A stretch of DNA of 64,000 nucleotides from NCBI GenBank assembly GCA_003149935.1, contig QAMH01000007.1:168102-232101 (forward strand), read 5' to 3'. The stretch is from Coriobacteriia bacterium (GTDB taxonomy: Bacteria; Actinomycetota; Coriobacteriia; Coriobacteriales; QAMH01). Under the pieces are notes generated by a model, which saw only the letters and a program-made list of their open reading frames with translations, did not search any database and was not told where the DNA came from. Positions 32,804-41,047 of the stretch are shown here, in pieces. Numbering within the stretch: the stretch's first letter is position 1; each line of letters starts with the position of its first letter. Both the position numbers and the translations under genes were made by a program.

Positions 32804-34783
32804 ATGGATCAGCGTAGTGCGCGTTCATATGGAGACTCCCGTTCGGGCCGACGTCCCGATTACGATAGCGAGAGCGTGCAGGGCCGTTTCGGCCGCCAGG
32901 AGGATTGGCGCGAGGCGGAGCGCAAGCAGGCTGCTCGCAAGCTGACGCTGCGTGAGCAGGTCGAGCTCGAGGCCGCCGAGATGGAGCGCGAACGTCGCGA
33001 GGCCGCCGAGCGCCGAGCTGCCGAGCAGCGCCGTCGTCGTCAGATGGCGCAGCAACAGGCCGCCGAAGAGCGGATGCGCCGTCAGCAGGAGGAAGAGCGT
33101 CGTCGCAATAGATCGCTTGAGCCCGAGACGAACGTGCAGGGACGTTTTGGCCGCCAAAGCCCACGCCCGAACCCCGAGCGTCTGGAACGTGCACGAGCCA
33201 CCCAGCAGGCACGCCAGCAATACGACTACCAGCGCTCGACGCATAGCACGCGGGCGCAGGTATCGTCATACGAGCATGAGCGGGCGCAGCGTCCTCTGCG
33301 TCAGACGCCGACGCAGGCTGACGCGCAGCGTCAGGCGCAGCAGCGGGCTCAGCGTCAGGCTGCGCAGGAACAACCACAGCAACACGTGCGCCAGCAGCGC
33401 TCGGTGCAGCGCGAACAGGCGGTGCAGGAGCATGACGAGTGGCAGCCACGCACGCAGCCCCAGGCAGGTCGTGTGCAGGAGCCGCAGGAAGCCCCCGACG
33501 CGCAGGTCGTGCCCGCTGCGCACGGTGGGCGACACATGCCGCGCGTGCACCAGACGGAGGAGGCGCAGCACGCATCCGCATACGCGCAAGCACGACAGGC
33601 ACAGCAGGCGCACGAGGCGCAATGGGGAGTCGACCAAGGCCTCGGACAGCATTCCAAGGATCAACTCGACCCATTCGAGCCACAGGTTTTGCAAGAGGCA
33701 GAGTCGCAGGCTCAGCCCTGGGCACAGCAGCAAGGACGGCAGTCGGCGTATAGACCGAGTTTCGGCGACCCCGAGGCGACGAGCCGCTATGCGCGCGAGA
33801 GCTACGGGTCGAGCCGCAAGAAAGGCTCCTTCACGGTAAATCCTGCGGGGCAGTCGGGGAAGTCGATGTTCGATCGGCGTCCCAACGTCGACCGCACGCC
33901 GAGCAGCCACAGGAGCTCCAGCTCGAAGCTGCCAAACATATCGCCTAAGATCATCGCCGTCATCGCTGCGATATTTGTCATTGTGATACTCGTGAGCCTC
34001 TTTAACTCTTGCGGTCAGCAGGGCGATGCAGATGCGGGTCAAACGCAGGGTGCTACATCCTCCGTCGCAAAGCAGGCATCTCTGCCTACGCCCATCATGT
34101 CCGAGAGCTCGGGCATTACCATGCACTCTGCCGTTGCGATGGAGGACCTGACCGAGGTCCTGATTCACAATGCCTCCTATGCTTATGCAAACGAAATCAC
34201 GACACAGCTCAAAGAGGCCAAGAACACGGACATCATCGCGGCGCACGGAACGGGACGCGTGGCCTCCGAGCAGCCCACGGGCGATAAGTGGATGACGGGT
34301 GAGTTCATTCGATGCTTCAGAGAAGGCAACGCTGGTCCCATCATGAGCGCGATTGACTGCGGTGGCCCCGTGGGGGCGACGGTGTATGCGCCGGTCACGG
34401 GAGAGGTTATCCTCGTCAAGCAGTACAAGCTCTATAACGAGATCGATGATTATCGCATCCATATCCGTCCCGAGGGGCGCCCCGATCTGGACGTCGTGCT
34501 CATTCACCTGACTGACGTGACGGTGAAGGCCGGCGATAAGGTGACGGCGGGCGTAACGCCCATGGCGAAGATCCGCGATGTTTTCCAGTATCTTGGCGAT
34601 TCGATGCAGCTCAAAAACTATACGGCTGAAGGCGATAACGGCAATCACACGCACATCCAGGTCAACAACGCCAATCATCCCGAATATACGGCACTTGATG
34701 AGCTCAAGCCGCAATCTGCGACACCGGGCGAACCGAACGCACAGGCTACCGGTGATGCGAGTACGCCAACCACCGACGCATAG
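32804..34783 (+). CDS. membrane protein with Arg/Gln-rich N-terminus and degenerate M23-like domain
   Basis: 659 residues, 10 bases after pth. Residues 1-370 are a very low-complexity Arg/Gln/Glu/Ala stretch with the motif 'VQGRFGRQ' twice (about 26 and 111) and likely coiled-coil. One transmembrane helix lies near residue 385 ('IIAVIAAIFVIVILVSLF'). The extracytoplasmic C-terminus (about 500-640) resembles M23/LytM: 'GATVYAPVTGEV', 'VVLIHLTD' and 'NHTHIQVN' (HxH). The His expected four residues before the Asp of the HxxxD motif is missing ('IMSAID'), so the zinc site is incomplete. It may be a LytM-type regulator of wall amidases or bind substrate only. Confidence 0.65.
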   Translation: MDQRSARSYGDSRSGRRPDYDSESVQGRFGRQEDWREAERKQAARKLTLREQVELEAAEMERERREAAERRAAEQRRRRQMAQQQAAEERMRRQQEEERRRNRSLEPETNVQGRFGRQSPRPNPERLERARATQQARQQYDYQRSTHSTRAQVSSYEHERAQRPLRQTPTQADAQRQAQQRAQRQAAQEQPQQHVRQQRSVQREQAVQEHDEWQPRTQPQAGRVQEPQEAPDAQVVPAAHGGRHMPRVHQTEEAQHASAYAQARQAQQAHEAQWGVDQGLGQHSKDQLDPFEPQVLQEAESQAQPWAQQQGRQSAYRPSFGDPEATSRYARESYGSSRKKGSFTVNPAGQSGKSMFDRRPNVDRTPSSHRSSSSKLPNISPKIIAVIAAIFVIVILVSLFNSCGQQGDADAGQTQGATSSVAKQASLPTPIMSESSGITMHSAVAMEDLTEVLIHNASYAYANEITTQLKEAKNTDIIAAHGTGRVASEQPTGDKWMTGEFIRCFREGNAGPIMSAIDCGGPVGATVYAPVTGEVILVKQYKLYNEIDDYRIHIRPEGRPDLDVVLIHLTDVTVKAGDKVTAGVTPMAKIRDVFQYLGDSMQLKNYTAEGDNGNHTHIQVNNANHPEYTALDELKPQSATPGEPNAQATGDASTPTTDA

Positions 34784-34806
34784 CTGAAGTTTTTTCGACT
34801 TCCTTC

Positions 34807-34835
34807 TTTACGAACGGGGCAAGTTTCTGTAGTAT
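34807..34835 (+). promoter_or_regulatory. candidate tRNA-Asp promoter
   Basis: TTTACG (34807-34812) and TAGTAT (34830-34835) with a 17-base spacer end 18 bases before the tRNA gene. Confidence 0.5.
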
Positions 34836-34853
34836 TGCTTTCGCTGTTGACGC

Positions 34854-34937
<84 letters not shown>

Positions 34938-34944
34938 TCCTAAT

Positions 34945-34969
34945 CGCCGTTCGTCTGAGCGGCGTTTTT
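34945..34969 (+). terminator. terminator after tRNA-Asp
   Basis: CGCCG (34945-34949) pairs with CGGCG (34960-34964), extended by TC/GA inside, followed by TTTTT. Confidence 0.75.
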
Positions 34970-34987
34970 GCTATCTGGAGGCGAATC

Positions 34988-35911
34988 GTGACAATAAGAG
35001 ACGTTCGCGACTGCCCAACAAGTGGCTTGTTCTATGGTGGCCGGGCAGGACGTAAGGAAGGCCTTCTCGTTGACGATGAGCCCTGGATTGCAAAGTACCC
35101 CCGCACGACGCGCGACTTGGTGGGCAAGAATCTCCCCTCGTATACGTCCAGTCCCATATCCGAGTATTTGGGCTCGCATATCTTCGAGCTTGCTGGCATT
35201 CCCGTGCAGCAGACGGAACTCGGATATCGCAACGGCAAGGTCGTATGCTTGTGCAAGGATTTTACGTATCCCGACTTGCGCCTCTTCGAGTTCAAAGAGC
35301 TGAAGAACTCATTGTCGGATGACGATGAGGGGTTCTCTTCGGCGCCTTCGGATGGCGAGAGCGTCTATTTGGGCGATGTGCTCGCAGCAATCGAGACGGT
35401 TCCCGTCTTGAGGGATGTTGTCGGTGTCAGGGAGCGCTTCTGGGACATGTTCGTCATCGACGCCTTTCTCAAGAATCCCGACCGAAATAACGGCAACTGG
35501 GGCTTGCTCATGGATGGTGATATGACATATAGCCTCGCGCCTGTATACGACTTGGGTAGCTCGCTTTTCAGCAAACGTAGCGACTCCGTCACGGCAGCGC
35601 GTCTGGATGACCCAATCGATATCGAGCAGGATGCCTTTGGCACAAACGTCTCGTGCTACAAACTTGCAATGCCCGATGGCGCAAGCGAGGCAATTCATCC
35701 TTTCGAGTACATGAGAAAGACGGATAACCCAGATTTGCGCGCCGCCATAGCCCGTTTCGCCCAGGCTATCGATATGGATGCAGTTGACGGGCTCATCGAT
35801 TCCGTTCCGGAAGAAGCCTACGGTATTGTGCTCATGACCGATACCGTACGCGAGTCGCATAAGCGCCTGCTCCGCTACCGTTTCGAAGAGGGAATCCTGC
35901 CACTGATTTAG
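34988..35911 (+). CDS. HipA-like Ser/Thr kinase (CtkA type)
   Basis: 307 residues from GTG 34988 (GGAGG eight bases upstream). 'WIAKYPRTTRDLVGKNL' holds the ATP Lys, 'PISEYLGSHIFELAGIPVQQTELG' is the conserved helix, 'NPDRNNGNWGLL' the catalytic loop with Asp and Asn, and 'LAPVYDLGSSLF' the metal-binding DxG equivalent. These are the motifs of HipA-domain kinases, best like the stand-alone CtkA type. There is no HipB-like antitoxin beside it and no N-terminal HipA subdomain 1. As the first island gene it may be a growth-modulating toxin kinase or an effector; the target is unknown. Confidence 0.7.
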   Translation: MTIRDVRDCPTSGLFYGGRAGRKEGLLVDDEPWIAKYPRTTRDLVGKNLPSYTSSPISEYLGSHIFELAGIPVQQTELGYRNGKVVCLCKDFTYPDLRLFEFKELKNSLSDDDEGFSSAPSDGESVYLGDVLAAIETVPVLRDVVGVRERFWDMFVIDAFLKNPDRNNGNWGLLMDGDMTYSLAPVYDLGSSLFSKRSDSVTAARLDDPIDIEQDAFGTNVSCYKLAMPDGASEAIHPFEYMRKTDNPDLRAAIARFAQAIDMDAVDGLIDSVPEEAYGIVLMTDTVRESHKRLLRYRFEEGILPLI

Positions 35912-35949
35912 AAACGCCCGAGGAGGGTACAATGCATACCGTTCGGGCG

Positions 35950-36246
35950 TTATCCGCAACATAAATTACAGGACGTCCGGGGACACGTGAATGACTTTGG
36001 GGCTTTCATTTCCCAGAGAAGGCCGTCGATAAGGACATCTGCCAATCGTTCGTACCGAACGTCGTTTTTCTTTATGAATCTAACGGTTAGCCCTGCATTG
36101 GGCAGGGCTTTCGCAGTGTGTATCTCATGGTCCAAGACGTTAAGTCCAGGCTCGATGATGATTTGCCCGCAACGCTCTTTCATGCGAGGAATTATACGTG
36201 AACACTTGATAGCATCTCCGCCGTTGAACAGATTGTCTCGCATCAC
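35950..36246 (-). pseudogene. truncated PD-(D/E)xK-like nuclease toxin remnant (CdiA-CT type)
   Basis: 98 codons. The central part 'DHEIHTAKALPNAGLTVRF' and 'ADVLIDGLLWEMKAPKS' resembles the C-terminal nuclease toxins of contact-dependent inhibition and related small proteins, with the D-x(n)-WExKxPKS active-site block. The chain stops 12 residues after that block in 'SFTCPRTSCNLCCG', where the family continues for 40-60 residues, so the 3' end is lost. No immunity gene is seen. The homology is from motif recognition only. Confidence 0.45.
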
Positions 36247-36254
36247 CGAGCGGC

Positions 36255-36301
36255 TTGAACCTTGTGAAAACTCGCGGGGGGGGGGGTAGGCTTTTTATAG
36301 A
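36255..36301 (+). promoter_or_regulatory. G11 homopolymer leader of the island I operon
   Basis: TTGAACCTTGTGAAAACTCGC is followed by eleven G (36276-36286) and TAGGCTTTTTATAG. A near-copy with eleven G occurs at 45542-45590. Taking TTGTGA (36262-36267) as -35 and TAGGCT (36287-36292) as a poor -10 gives a 19-base spacer that contains the tract, so changes of one to three G would move it toward or away from 17. Alternatively, if translation starts at the in-frame TTG 36255, slippage would shift frame ahead of the zinc-ribbon protein. Confidence 0.5.
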
Positions 36302-36341
36302 TGTCGGTGTTGAAAAGTGGGCTTGCTCTGAGGGAGAGAAA

Positions 36342-36590
36342 ATGGACGCCGCAGTTTGCAAGAAGTGTGGAAGCAACGAGTTTGTAGAGAATGGCAAGGT
36401 TCGCATCTGTATATACTGCCGAACCTCGTATGAAATTCCCAAGAAGGACAAAGAGAGCAACATCTCGCTACAAGATGATGTTCAAGCACTTCTTATGAAA
36501 TGCAAATTTGACCCATCTAATGCAAGGCGTTATGCAGCCCTCGTGCTTGAAATAGACCCCCATAACCAAGAAGCCGTTAGGTATCTATAA
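36342..36590 (+). CDS. small zinc-ribbon protein
   Basis: 82 residues from ATG 36342 (GAGGGAGA upstream). Two Cys pairs, 'VCKKCGSNEF' and 'RICIYCRTSYEI', form a TFIIB-like zinc ribbon, followed by a helical segment with a TPR-like tail ('DPSNARRYAALVLEIDPHNQEAVRYL' region). It is the first gene of a run with a YbjQ-like and an SPFH-SHOCT protein. Zinc-ribbon and SPFH partners commonly occur together in membrane-stress modules, so it may be an adaptor. No catalytic site. Confidence 0.65.
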   Translation: MDAAVCKKCGSNEFVENGKVRICIYCRTSYEIPKKDKESNISLQDDVQALLMKCKFDPSNARRYAALVLEIDPHNQEAVRYL

Positions 36591-36605
36591 CTGAAAGGAA
36601 GCATC

Positions 36606-37220
36606 ATGAAAACATCCAGGATTGCTCAGCAGTACTACGTAGACAAGAAAGAGCTTGAATCTTATATCGTGGAGAACGGGCTTAAGCATAGCGCAGGGTT
36701 AATGGGATTTGATTTAGATGATTCGTATAACGTTGATGAGGTTGTTGCCAGCTTTAAGCAGCACAAAGATCAGAAAATTGCCGCAGCGAAGGCAGAGCAG
36801 GAAGCGCGTGCTCAATTTGAGGCCGAGAAGCAAAAGGCAATGGCGTCTATGCTGATAACCTCAGGATTCAATTTTGATGGATACACAATAACCAAATACT
36901 CTGGTTATATTTCTGGAGACGACGTTGTGGAGATTCCTCGAGGAACAAAAGGTGCGATTTTTAACACCGCTACCAAAGTAGGGGATGCATTAAGCAACGC
37001 ACTCGTCCAAATCCGCCGGAATGCTCTTCGTGAATTGAAAGAGGCTGCTTTTGCGCTTGGATGCAATGCAGTTGTCGGCGTTGATTTTGATTATATAACC
37101 TTAGACCCGCAGACCTCGAATGGTGCCCTGTCTGTGCAAAATGAGCGCACAGTCTATCTCCCGTATGTCTTTTGCGTTACAGCGAACGGAAACGCAGTAG
37201 TGATTGAAAAAGACGAATAG
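36606..37220 (+). CDS. YbjQ-like (DUF74) domain protein with helical N-terminus
   Basis: 204 residues, 15 bases downstream of the zinc-ribbon gene. The N-terminal 75 residues are charged and helical ('KAEQEARAQFEAEKQKAM'). From about residue 80 the sequence follows the YbjQ/UPF0145 fold: 'GYTITKYSGYISGDDVV', 'RRNALRELKEAAFALGCNAVVGVDFDYI'. Ordinary YbjQ proteins are about 105 residues and are pentameric; here the domain is fused to a coiled-coil-like arm, perhaps to dock on the SPFH partner. Function of YbjQ is not established. Confidence 0.7.
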   Translation: MKTSRIAQQYYVDKKELESYIVENGLKHSAGLMGFDLDDSYNVDEVVASFKQHKDQKIAAAKAEQEARAQFEAEKQKAMASMLITSGFNFDGYTITKYSGYISGDDVVEIPRGTKGAIFNTATKVGDALSNALVQIRRNALRELKEAAFALGCNAVVGVDFDYITLDPQTSNGALSVQNERTVYLPYVFCVTANGNAVVIEKDE

Positions 37221-37234
37221 GGCGGAGAGCTTAT

Positions 37235-38395
37235 ATGGCATTTATAAAGGCTTTCGCTGGTGCGATAGGGGGCTCTTTCGCCGATCAATGGAAAGACTAT
37301 TTCACTGTTCCATCAGGATTGAGCGATACGGTTGGACTTTGCCCTGCTATTCGAGTTGGGCAAAACTTCGGGCGTGGATCTGACACCAAAGCCTCTGACA
37401 ACATCATCACCAACGGGTCGCTTATCGTGGTTCCCGAGGGCTATGCACTCATTACTATGGAGAATGGTGCGATTACGGGTTATGTTGATGAATGCGGTGG
37501 GTATGAGTGGACCTCTGACGAACTGAATTCGCAGTCATTCTTTGCTCGTTCTGGTATTGTCACGTCTTTGATTAAACAATCATGGGAACGCTTCAAATTT
37601 GGCGGGATGCCCGGAGCTTTTCAAAAGGCGATATTCGTGAATCTGAAGGAGATTCCAAATCTCAAGTTCGGTACTCAGGCTGAAATATATTGGGATGATG
37701 CTTACCTGAACACTCAGGCAGGTGCTATAGCTCGTGGAACATACACCATACGGATTGAAGACCCCTTGGTGTTTTTGAAGCGCTTCGTTCCCGCAGAATA
37801 CTATACAGAATCTAGTGCGGTTTTTGATTTCGCAGACTTCGATAACGCCGCCGCGCACCAGTTATTTATGGAAGTGGTCGGCTCTCTTGCTGCGGCATTC
37901 AGCTCATATGCCAATGACCCGAACAAGCAGAATCGCATAACGAACATCCAGCGCGATAGCGTCGGCTTTGCGCTTTCTTTGTCAGATGCGATACAGCAGA
38001 ACTATCAGTGGCTGGAGCATCGAGGCGTATCTCTTGTAACCGCCGCCCTTGTCGCGATTGACTACGTTGAAGAGACCAAAGAACTTATTCGCAAGGTTCA
38101 ACAAGCCGATGCCCTTATGGGTTCGCGTGGCAACTCAAATCTGCAAGCCTCGTTCGCTGCGGGTATACAAGCGGCTGGCGAGAATCCCGATGGCGGAGCT
38201 CTTGGCATGGGCTTTATGGGCATGGGGATGCAGGGTGTTGCTGGCTCCATGGGCGCGGTTCAGCAACCCGCTCAAAGCCAGAGCTCTGCTGAAGATCCGC
38301 TTGAGCGTCTGAAGAAGATGAAAGAGCTACTAGATGCTGGAGTTATAACTCAGGAAGATTTCGATGCGGCGAAAAAGGTAGCTCTTGGATTATAG
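37235..38395 (+). CDS. SPFH-domain protein (YdjI type) with C-terminal SHOCT motif
   Basis: 386 residues. 'IVVPEGYALITMENGAITGYVDECGGYEW' region and 'AIFVNLKEIPNLKFGTQAEIYWDD' match the SPFH/virion-core-like family represented by Bacillus YdjI. A Gly/Met-rich linker follows (about 315-350), then a SHOCT-type tail 'DPLERLKKMKELLDAGVITQEDFDAAKK'-like block. YdjI works with PspA-type proteins on membrane stress; SHOCT mediates oligomer contacts. The gene is coupled to the YbjQ-like and zinc-ribbon genes. A membrane-stress or defence scaffold is a reasonable inference. Confidence 0.72.
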   Translation: MAFIKAFAGAIGGSFADQWKDYFTVPSGLSDTVGLCPAIRVGQNFGRGSDTKASDNIITNGSLIVVPEGYALITMENGAITGYVDECGGYEWTSDELNSQSFFARSGIVTSLIKQSWERFKFGGMPGAFQKAIFVNLKEIPNLKFGTQAEIYWDDAYLNTQAGAIARGTYTIRIEDPLVFLKRFVPAEYYTESSAVFDFADFDNAAAHQLFMEVVGSLAAAFSSYANDPNKQNRITNIQRDSVGFALSLSDAIQQNYQWLEHRGVSLVTAALVAIDYVEETKELIRKVQQADALMGSRGNSNLQASFAAGIQAAGENPDGGALGMGFMGMGMQGVAGSMGAVQQPAQSQSSAEDPLERLKKMKELLDAGVITQEDFDAAKKVALGL

Positions 38396-38533
38396 ATTGA
38401 GAGAGATAAGGAGACGTGGTCGCCGGGCAAGTCACTGCTTTGTGATTCGACTTATCGGAGAGCAAGCCGGTTTAGGATTTTGAGGGGAGAAGGCGAACTC
38501 TCATAAAGCGCATGCAATCGAATGGAGGGAATG

Positions 38534-39322
38534 ATGGGAAAAGGCAGAGCAATATTAATTGGGGTAGTCGTCGCTTTATTGAGCGTTTGTTTGCTGGCGG
38601 GATGTGGTAGTTCAAATGAAGATAAAGGCTTAACGAGCGAGCAGGCAATGAAAACCATAGCCTTGGGGCTTGAAAAGCGTTGGGACATTACCGATTCGCA
38701 AGCCTATAAAGATGACGATAGTTCTTCTTTAAAAAAAGCAATTCAGGCTGAGATCGACACAGATGCAAGCCTAAAAGATGCAAAATTCGAAGACTCTAAG
38801 CTCCAAGAACTTGTTCTTTCATACGTGAATTTGCTTAACGATTCGATGGGTGTTGTCGATTCTTATTCTTATTTAAGTTACGAGTATTCTGTGAAATGGA
38901 CTGAGGTCTATAACAAGCGAACCGCATTGATTAAAACGTTTGTCGATGAATACGGCTTGACTGTTAGCTCAAAGTACAAAGACACGCTTGATGATCTAGT
39001 AAAAAATGGTGGCGTTGCACAAAAGAACGCCGCTGCCGATGAAGCCCTCAATGCGTTATTTGCTAATGCGACTTTTGAGAAGAAGTCTCAGGGGTACGGG
39101 CATTACACTTACACGGCCATAGTTGAAAATACTTCGGACTATGATTTCAAGGATGTTAGCATCATACTTGCCCTTTATGATAACGATGGGGTCAGGGCTA
39201 ATGAAGCATATGCTAGTGTGAACGCTTGGGAATCAGGCGAAAAGGTTAAGTTTGAAGGCTACGGCGATGTGGATACTTCCAAAATCAAAGTGGAAATAAG
39301 TCACTATGAGGTTGCTGATTAG
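38534..39322 (+). CDS. lipoprotein with FxLYD-like C-terminal domain
   Basis: 262 residues from ATG 38534, chosen over two ATG just upstream because of the GGAGGG spacing. A lipoprotein signal ends in 'LLAGCGSS'. The middle is helical and Lys/Asp-rich. The last 90 residues, 'YTYTAIVENTSDYDFKDVSIILALYDNDG', match the FxLYD-type beta-sandwich common in Gram-positive lipoproteins. It follows the SPFH gene by 138 bases with no strong terminator between, and ends at a clear one. Surface-exposed; binding partner unknown. Confidence 0.7.
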   Translation: MGKGRAILIGVVVALLSVCLLAGCGSSNEDKGLTSEQAMKTIALGLEKRWDITDSQAYKDDDSSSLKKAIQAEIDTDASLKDAKFEDSKLQELVLSYVNLLNDSMGVVDSYSYLSYEYSVKWTEVYNKRTALIKTFVDEYGLTVSSKYKDTLDDLVKNGGVAQKNAAADEALNALFANATFEKKSQGYGHYTYTAIVENTSDYDFKDVSIILALYDNDGVRANEAYASVNAWESGEKVKFEGYGDVDTSKIKVEISHYEVAD

Positions 39323-39348
39323 CTATCGGCAGATAACGGAAGACTGCG

Positions 39349-39386
39349 GAAGACGGCGCGGGATGAGCCTGCGCCGTCTTCTTATT
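39349..39386 (+). terminator. terminator of the island I operon
   Basis: GAAGACGGCGC (39349-39359) and GCGCCGTCTTC (39371-39381) form a perfect 11-base stem with an 11-base loop, followed by TTATTAAT. Confidence 0.85.
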
Positions 39387-39793
39387 AATACGCGATCATG
39401 AAGTTGGATCGAAGTCAAAGGAGAGCCACGCCGATAGCCAACCGCCGAAATGTCCGAAAGCGTCAAAAGAGGCAAACATCAATCGTAGAAGATAGGGTTG
39501 CCAAGGGTTGGGTCGTTTCATTTTGCGATTCTTCCATAGCTCTAACCTAGACGCCAAAAAGTTCTCACGTTGCCGTCCCGAAAAAGGGTCGGCGGCTTCA
39601 AATAATAGGGTCAAAATAGGGTCAGTCTATCTGTACCTTATACGTGCTCATACGTTCTAGCACGTAGTTTTAGCAACGCCCAGGAAAAATGACGAAAATG
39701 CTCTGACCGTGAGTTATTTAAAATTATCGAAAATAAGGTTGCTATGGCCGCAGGTTAAAGCGATGGAAAAATGACGCCCGATCTGACAAAAAA
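39387..39793. other. non-coding island tail
   Basis: About 400 bases with no convincing gene. A 72-codon minus-strand frame (39396-39614) lacks a recognisable family and ribosome site. Short direct repeats of ATAGGGTCA occur near 39604-39622. The stretch next to the att-like repeat is where an integrase gene or element end would be expected, and none is found. Confidence 0.5.
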
Positions 39794-39850
39794 CCGGCCT
39801 GTCACGCCGGAGGTCGCGGGTTCGAGCCCCGTCAATCCCGCCAACATCAG
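39794..39850 (+). repeat. att-like repeat, copy 2
   Basis: It is identical over 57 bases to the 3' part of tRNA-Asp plus seven downstream bases (34881-34937). The 5' half of the tRNA is absent, so it is not a tRNA gene. A terminator like that of the other copies follows. Confidence 0.88.
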
Positions 39851-39857
39851 GATTTCG

Positions 39858-39887
39858 AAAAGCCGCTCATAAGCGGCTTTTGTTTTG
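39858..39887 (+). terminator. terminator after att copy 2
   Basis: AAAAGCCGCT-CATA-AGCGGCTTTT is a perfect 10-base stem followed by GTTTTG. Related hairpins follow copies 3 and 4. Confidence 0.88.
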
Positions 39888-39915
39888 AAGCATCAGTAAA
39901 GACGCCGGTCAGGAA

Positions 39916-40827
39916 CTACTTTTCTGCCAAATATGCGACAAGCTCAGCAAGAAGCGGATTGTCGTTATCGTCTCTGTATCGGAAGAACAAGGGGATGCTC
40001 ACATCCTCGATGGGTATCTTGATGGGTTTGCAGAAATCCGAGATGCCGCTTGGAATCCTTTCGACGAAGCTGTCGGCAAGAAGCAACGCGGACAATCCAA
40101 GATCAGCGCATAGGGTGAGCATTTCTGCTGTGTTTGAACAGCGCACGGTATGCGTTCTAGGCTGGAATCCTAGCTTTTGGCAAGCGCGTGCGATATGACA
40201 CCATGACCGCTCAATGTAGACACCTTCGCATTTGATGAGTTCGACATCCTTGAAGGCCGCAAGTGGGAGTTCGTCGTACATACTCAGAGGGTGTTGCTTG
40301 TCCACAAATGCCACAAGAGGCAGTGTCTTCATGAGAGCCGCTTTTTCGTGGCAATCCTCCGTCTCGTTTTCCATATCGGCTGAGTCGAGAACCATGTCGG
40401 CATCCTTGCTCTCGAGGATCTCTTCTGGAGTGCGTTTTCTATCGCTTCTGACTTCCAGAAACTGGGTGCCATAGTTCTCTTTGAGCGCGGAAACGATGAT
40501 GCCAAGTATCTCTGTCGAGGGTGATTCATCAGAGAGCCCATACAATACGAGTCGCGGAGGAGGATTCTTCCGAAGCCCCGTAGCGAGATCTTGGAAATCG
40601 CTATAGGCATCAATTACCTTGTATGCGCCAGGCAAGAGCGCGGCCCCGTTCTTCGTGAGCTTAAGATGAGTTCCCGTTCTATCAAAGAGCGGCATTCTGA
40701 CTGCCTGTTCCAGCGCAGCAATATGCTTGCTCAATGTCGGCTGATTCATGCCTAGATAGCGTGACGTTTCAGTGAAACTCAGGCGCTTCGCGAGTTCGAC
40801 GAATTCGACAAGATAGTCTGTGTTCAT
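39916..40827 (-). CDS. LysR family transcriptional regulator
   Basis: 303 residues. The N-terminal helix-turn-helix reads 'YLVEFVELAKRLSFTETSRYLGMNQPTLSKHIAALEQAV' (LysR positions conserved), followed by a periplasmic-binding-like effector domain. It is divergent from an MFS carrier gene with a dyad at 40880-40894 between them, the classic layout of a LysR regulator controlling its neighbour and itself. The inducer is probably the transported organic acid. Confidence 0.87.
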   Translation of the reverse strand: MNTDYLVEFVELAKRLSFTETSRYLGMNQPTLSKHIAALEQAVRMPLFDRTGTHLKLTKNGAALLPGAYKVIDAYSDFQDLATGLRKNPPPRLVLYGLSDESPSTEILGIIVSALKENYGTQFLEVRSDRKRTPEEILESKDADMVLDSADMENETEDCHEKAALMKTLPLVAFVDKQHPLSMYDELPLAAFKDVELIKCEGVYIERSWCHIARACQKLGFQPRTHTVRCSNTAEMLTLCADLGLSALLLADSFVERIPSGISDFCKPIKIPIEDVSIPLFFRYRDDNDNPLLAELVAYLAEK

Positions 40828-40879
40828 AGACGCCTCCTCGATGTAGCTAATGTTTAATTATAGTACTTCTACTTGAATT

Positions 40880-40894
40880 ATTCCAATATGGAAT
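40880..40894. promoter_or_regulatory. LysR-type operator dyad
   Basis: ATTCCAATATGGAAT is a perfect inverted repeat with the T-N11-A form of LysR sites. It sits 53 bases upstream of the regulator start and about 150 bases upstream of the MFS start. TTGAAT at 40874-40879 overlaps its edge and may be a -35 box. Confidence 0.6.
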
Positions 40895-41047
40895 AGCTTT
40901 TGTTTGGCGAGGAATTCAAAAGAGAAGTTACCGCATTAGACTCATTCAGATTGGTTTCCCTATACTCGTCGCGATTTTTCCAGGATGGGCATGCCAGGCT
41001 GCGCAATGCGTGCTCGAAAGCTGCGCTGGCAGATTGTGGGGGAAACT

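Noticed and set aside
39396..39614. 72-codon minus-strand frame with Trp/Phe-rich end
   Set aside because: No ribosome site or known family; cannot be supported as a gene.
39794..39842. Possible extra tRNA-Asp genes at 39794, 45128 and 48100
   Set aside because: Only the 3' half is present; no acceptor 5' strand or D-arm. Treated as attachment-like repeats.
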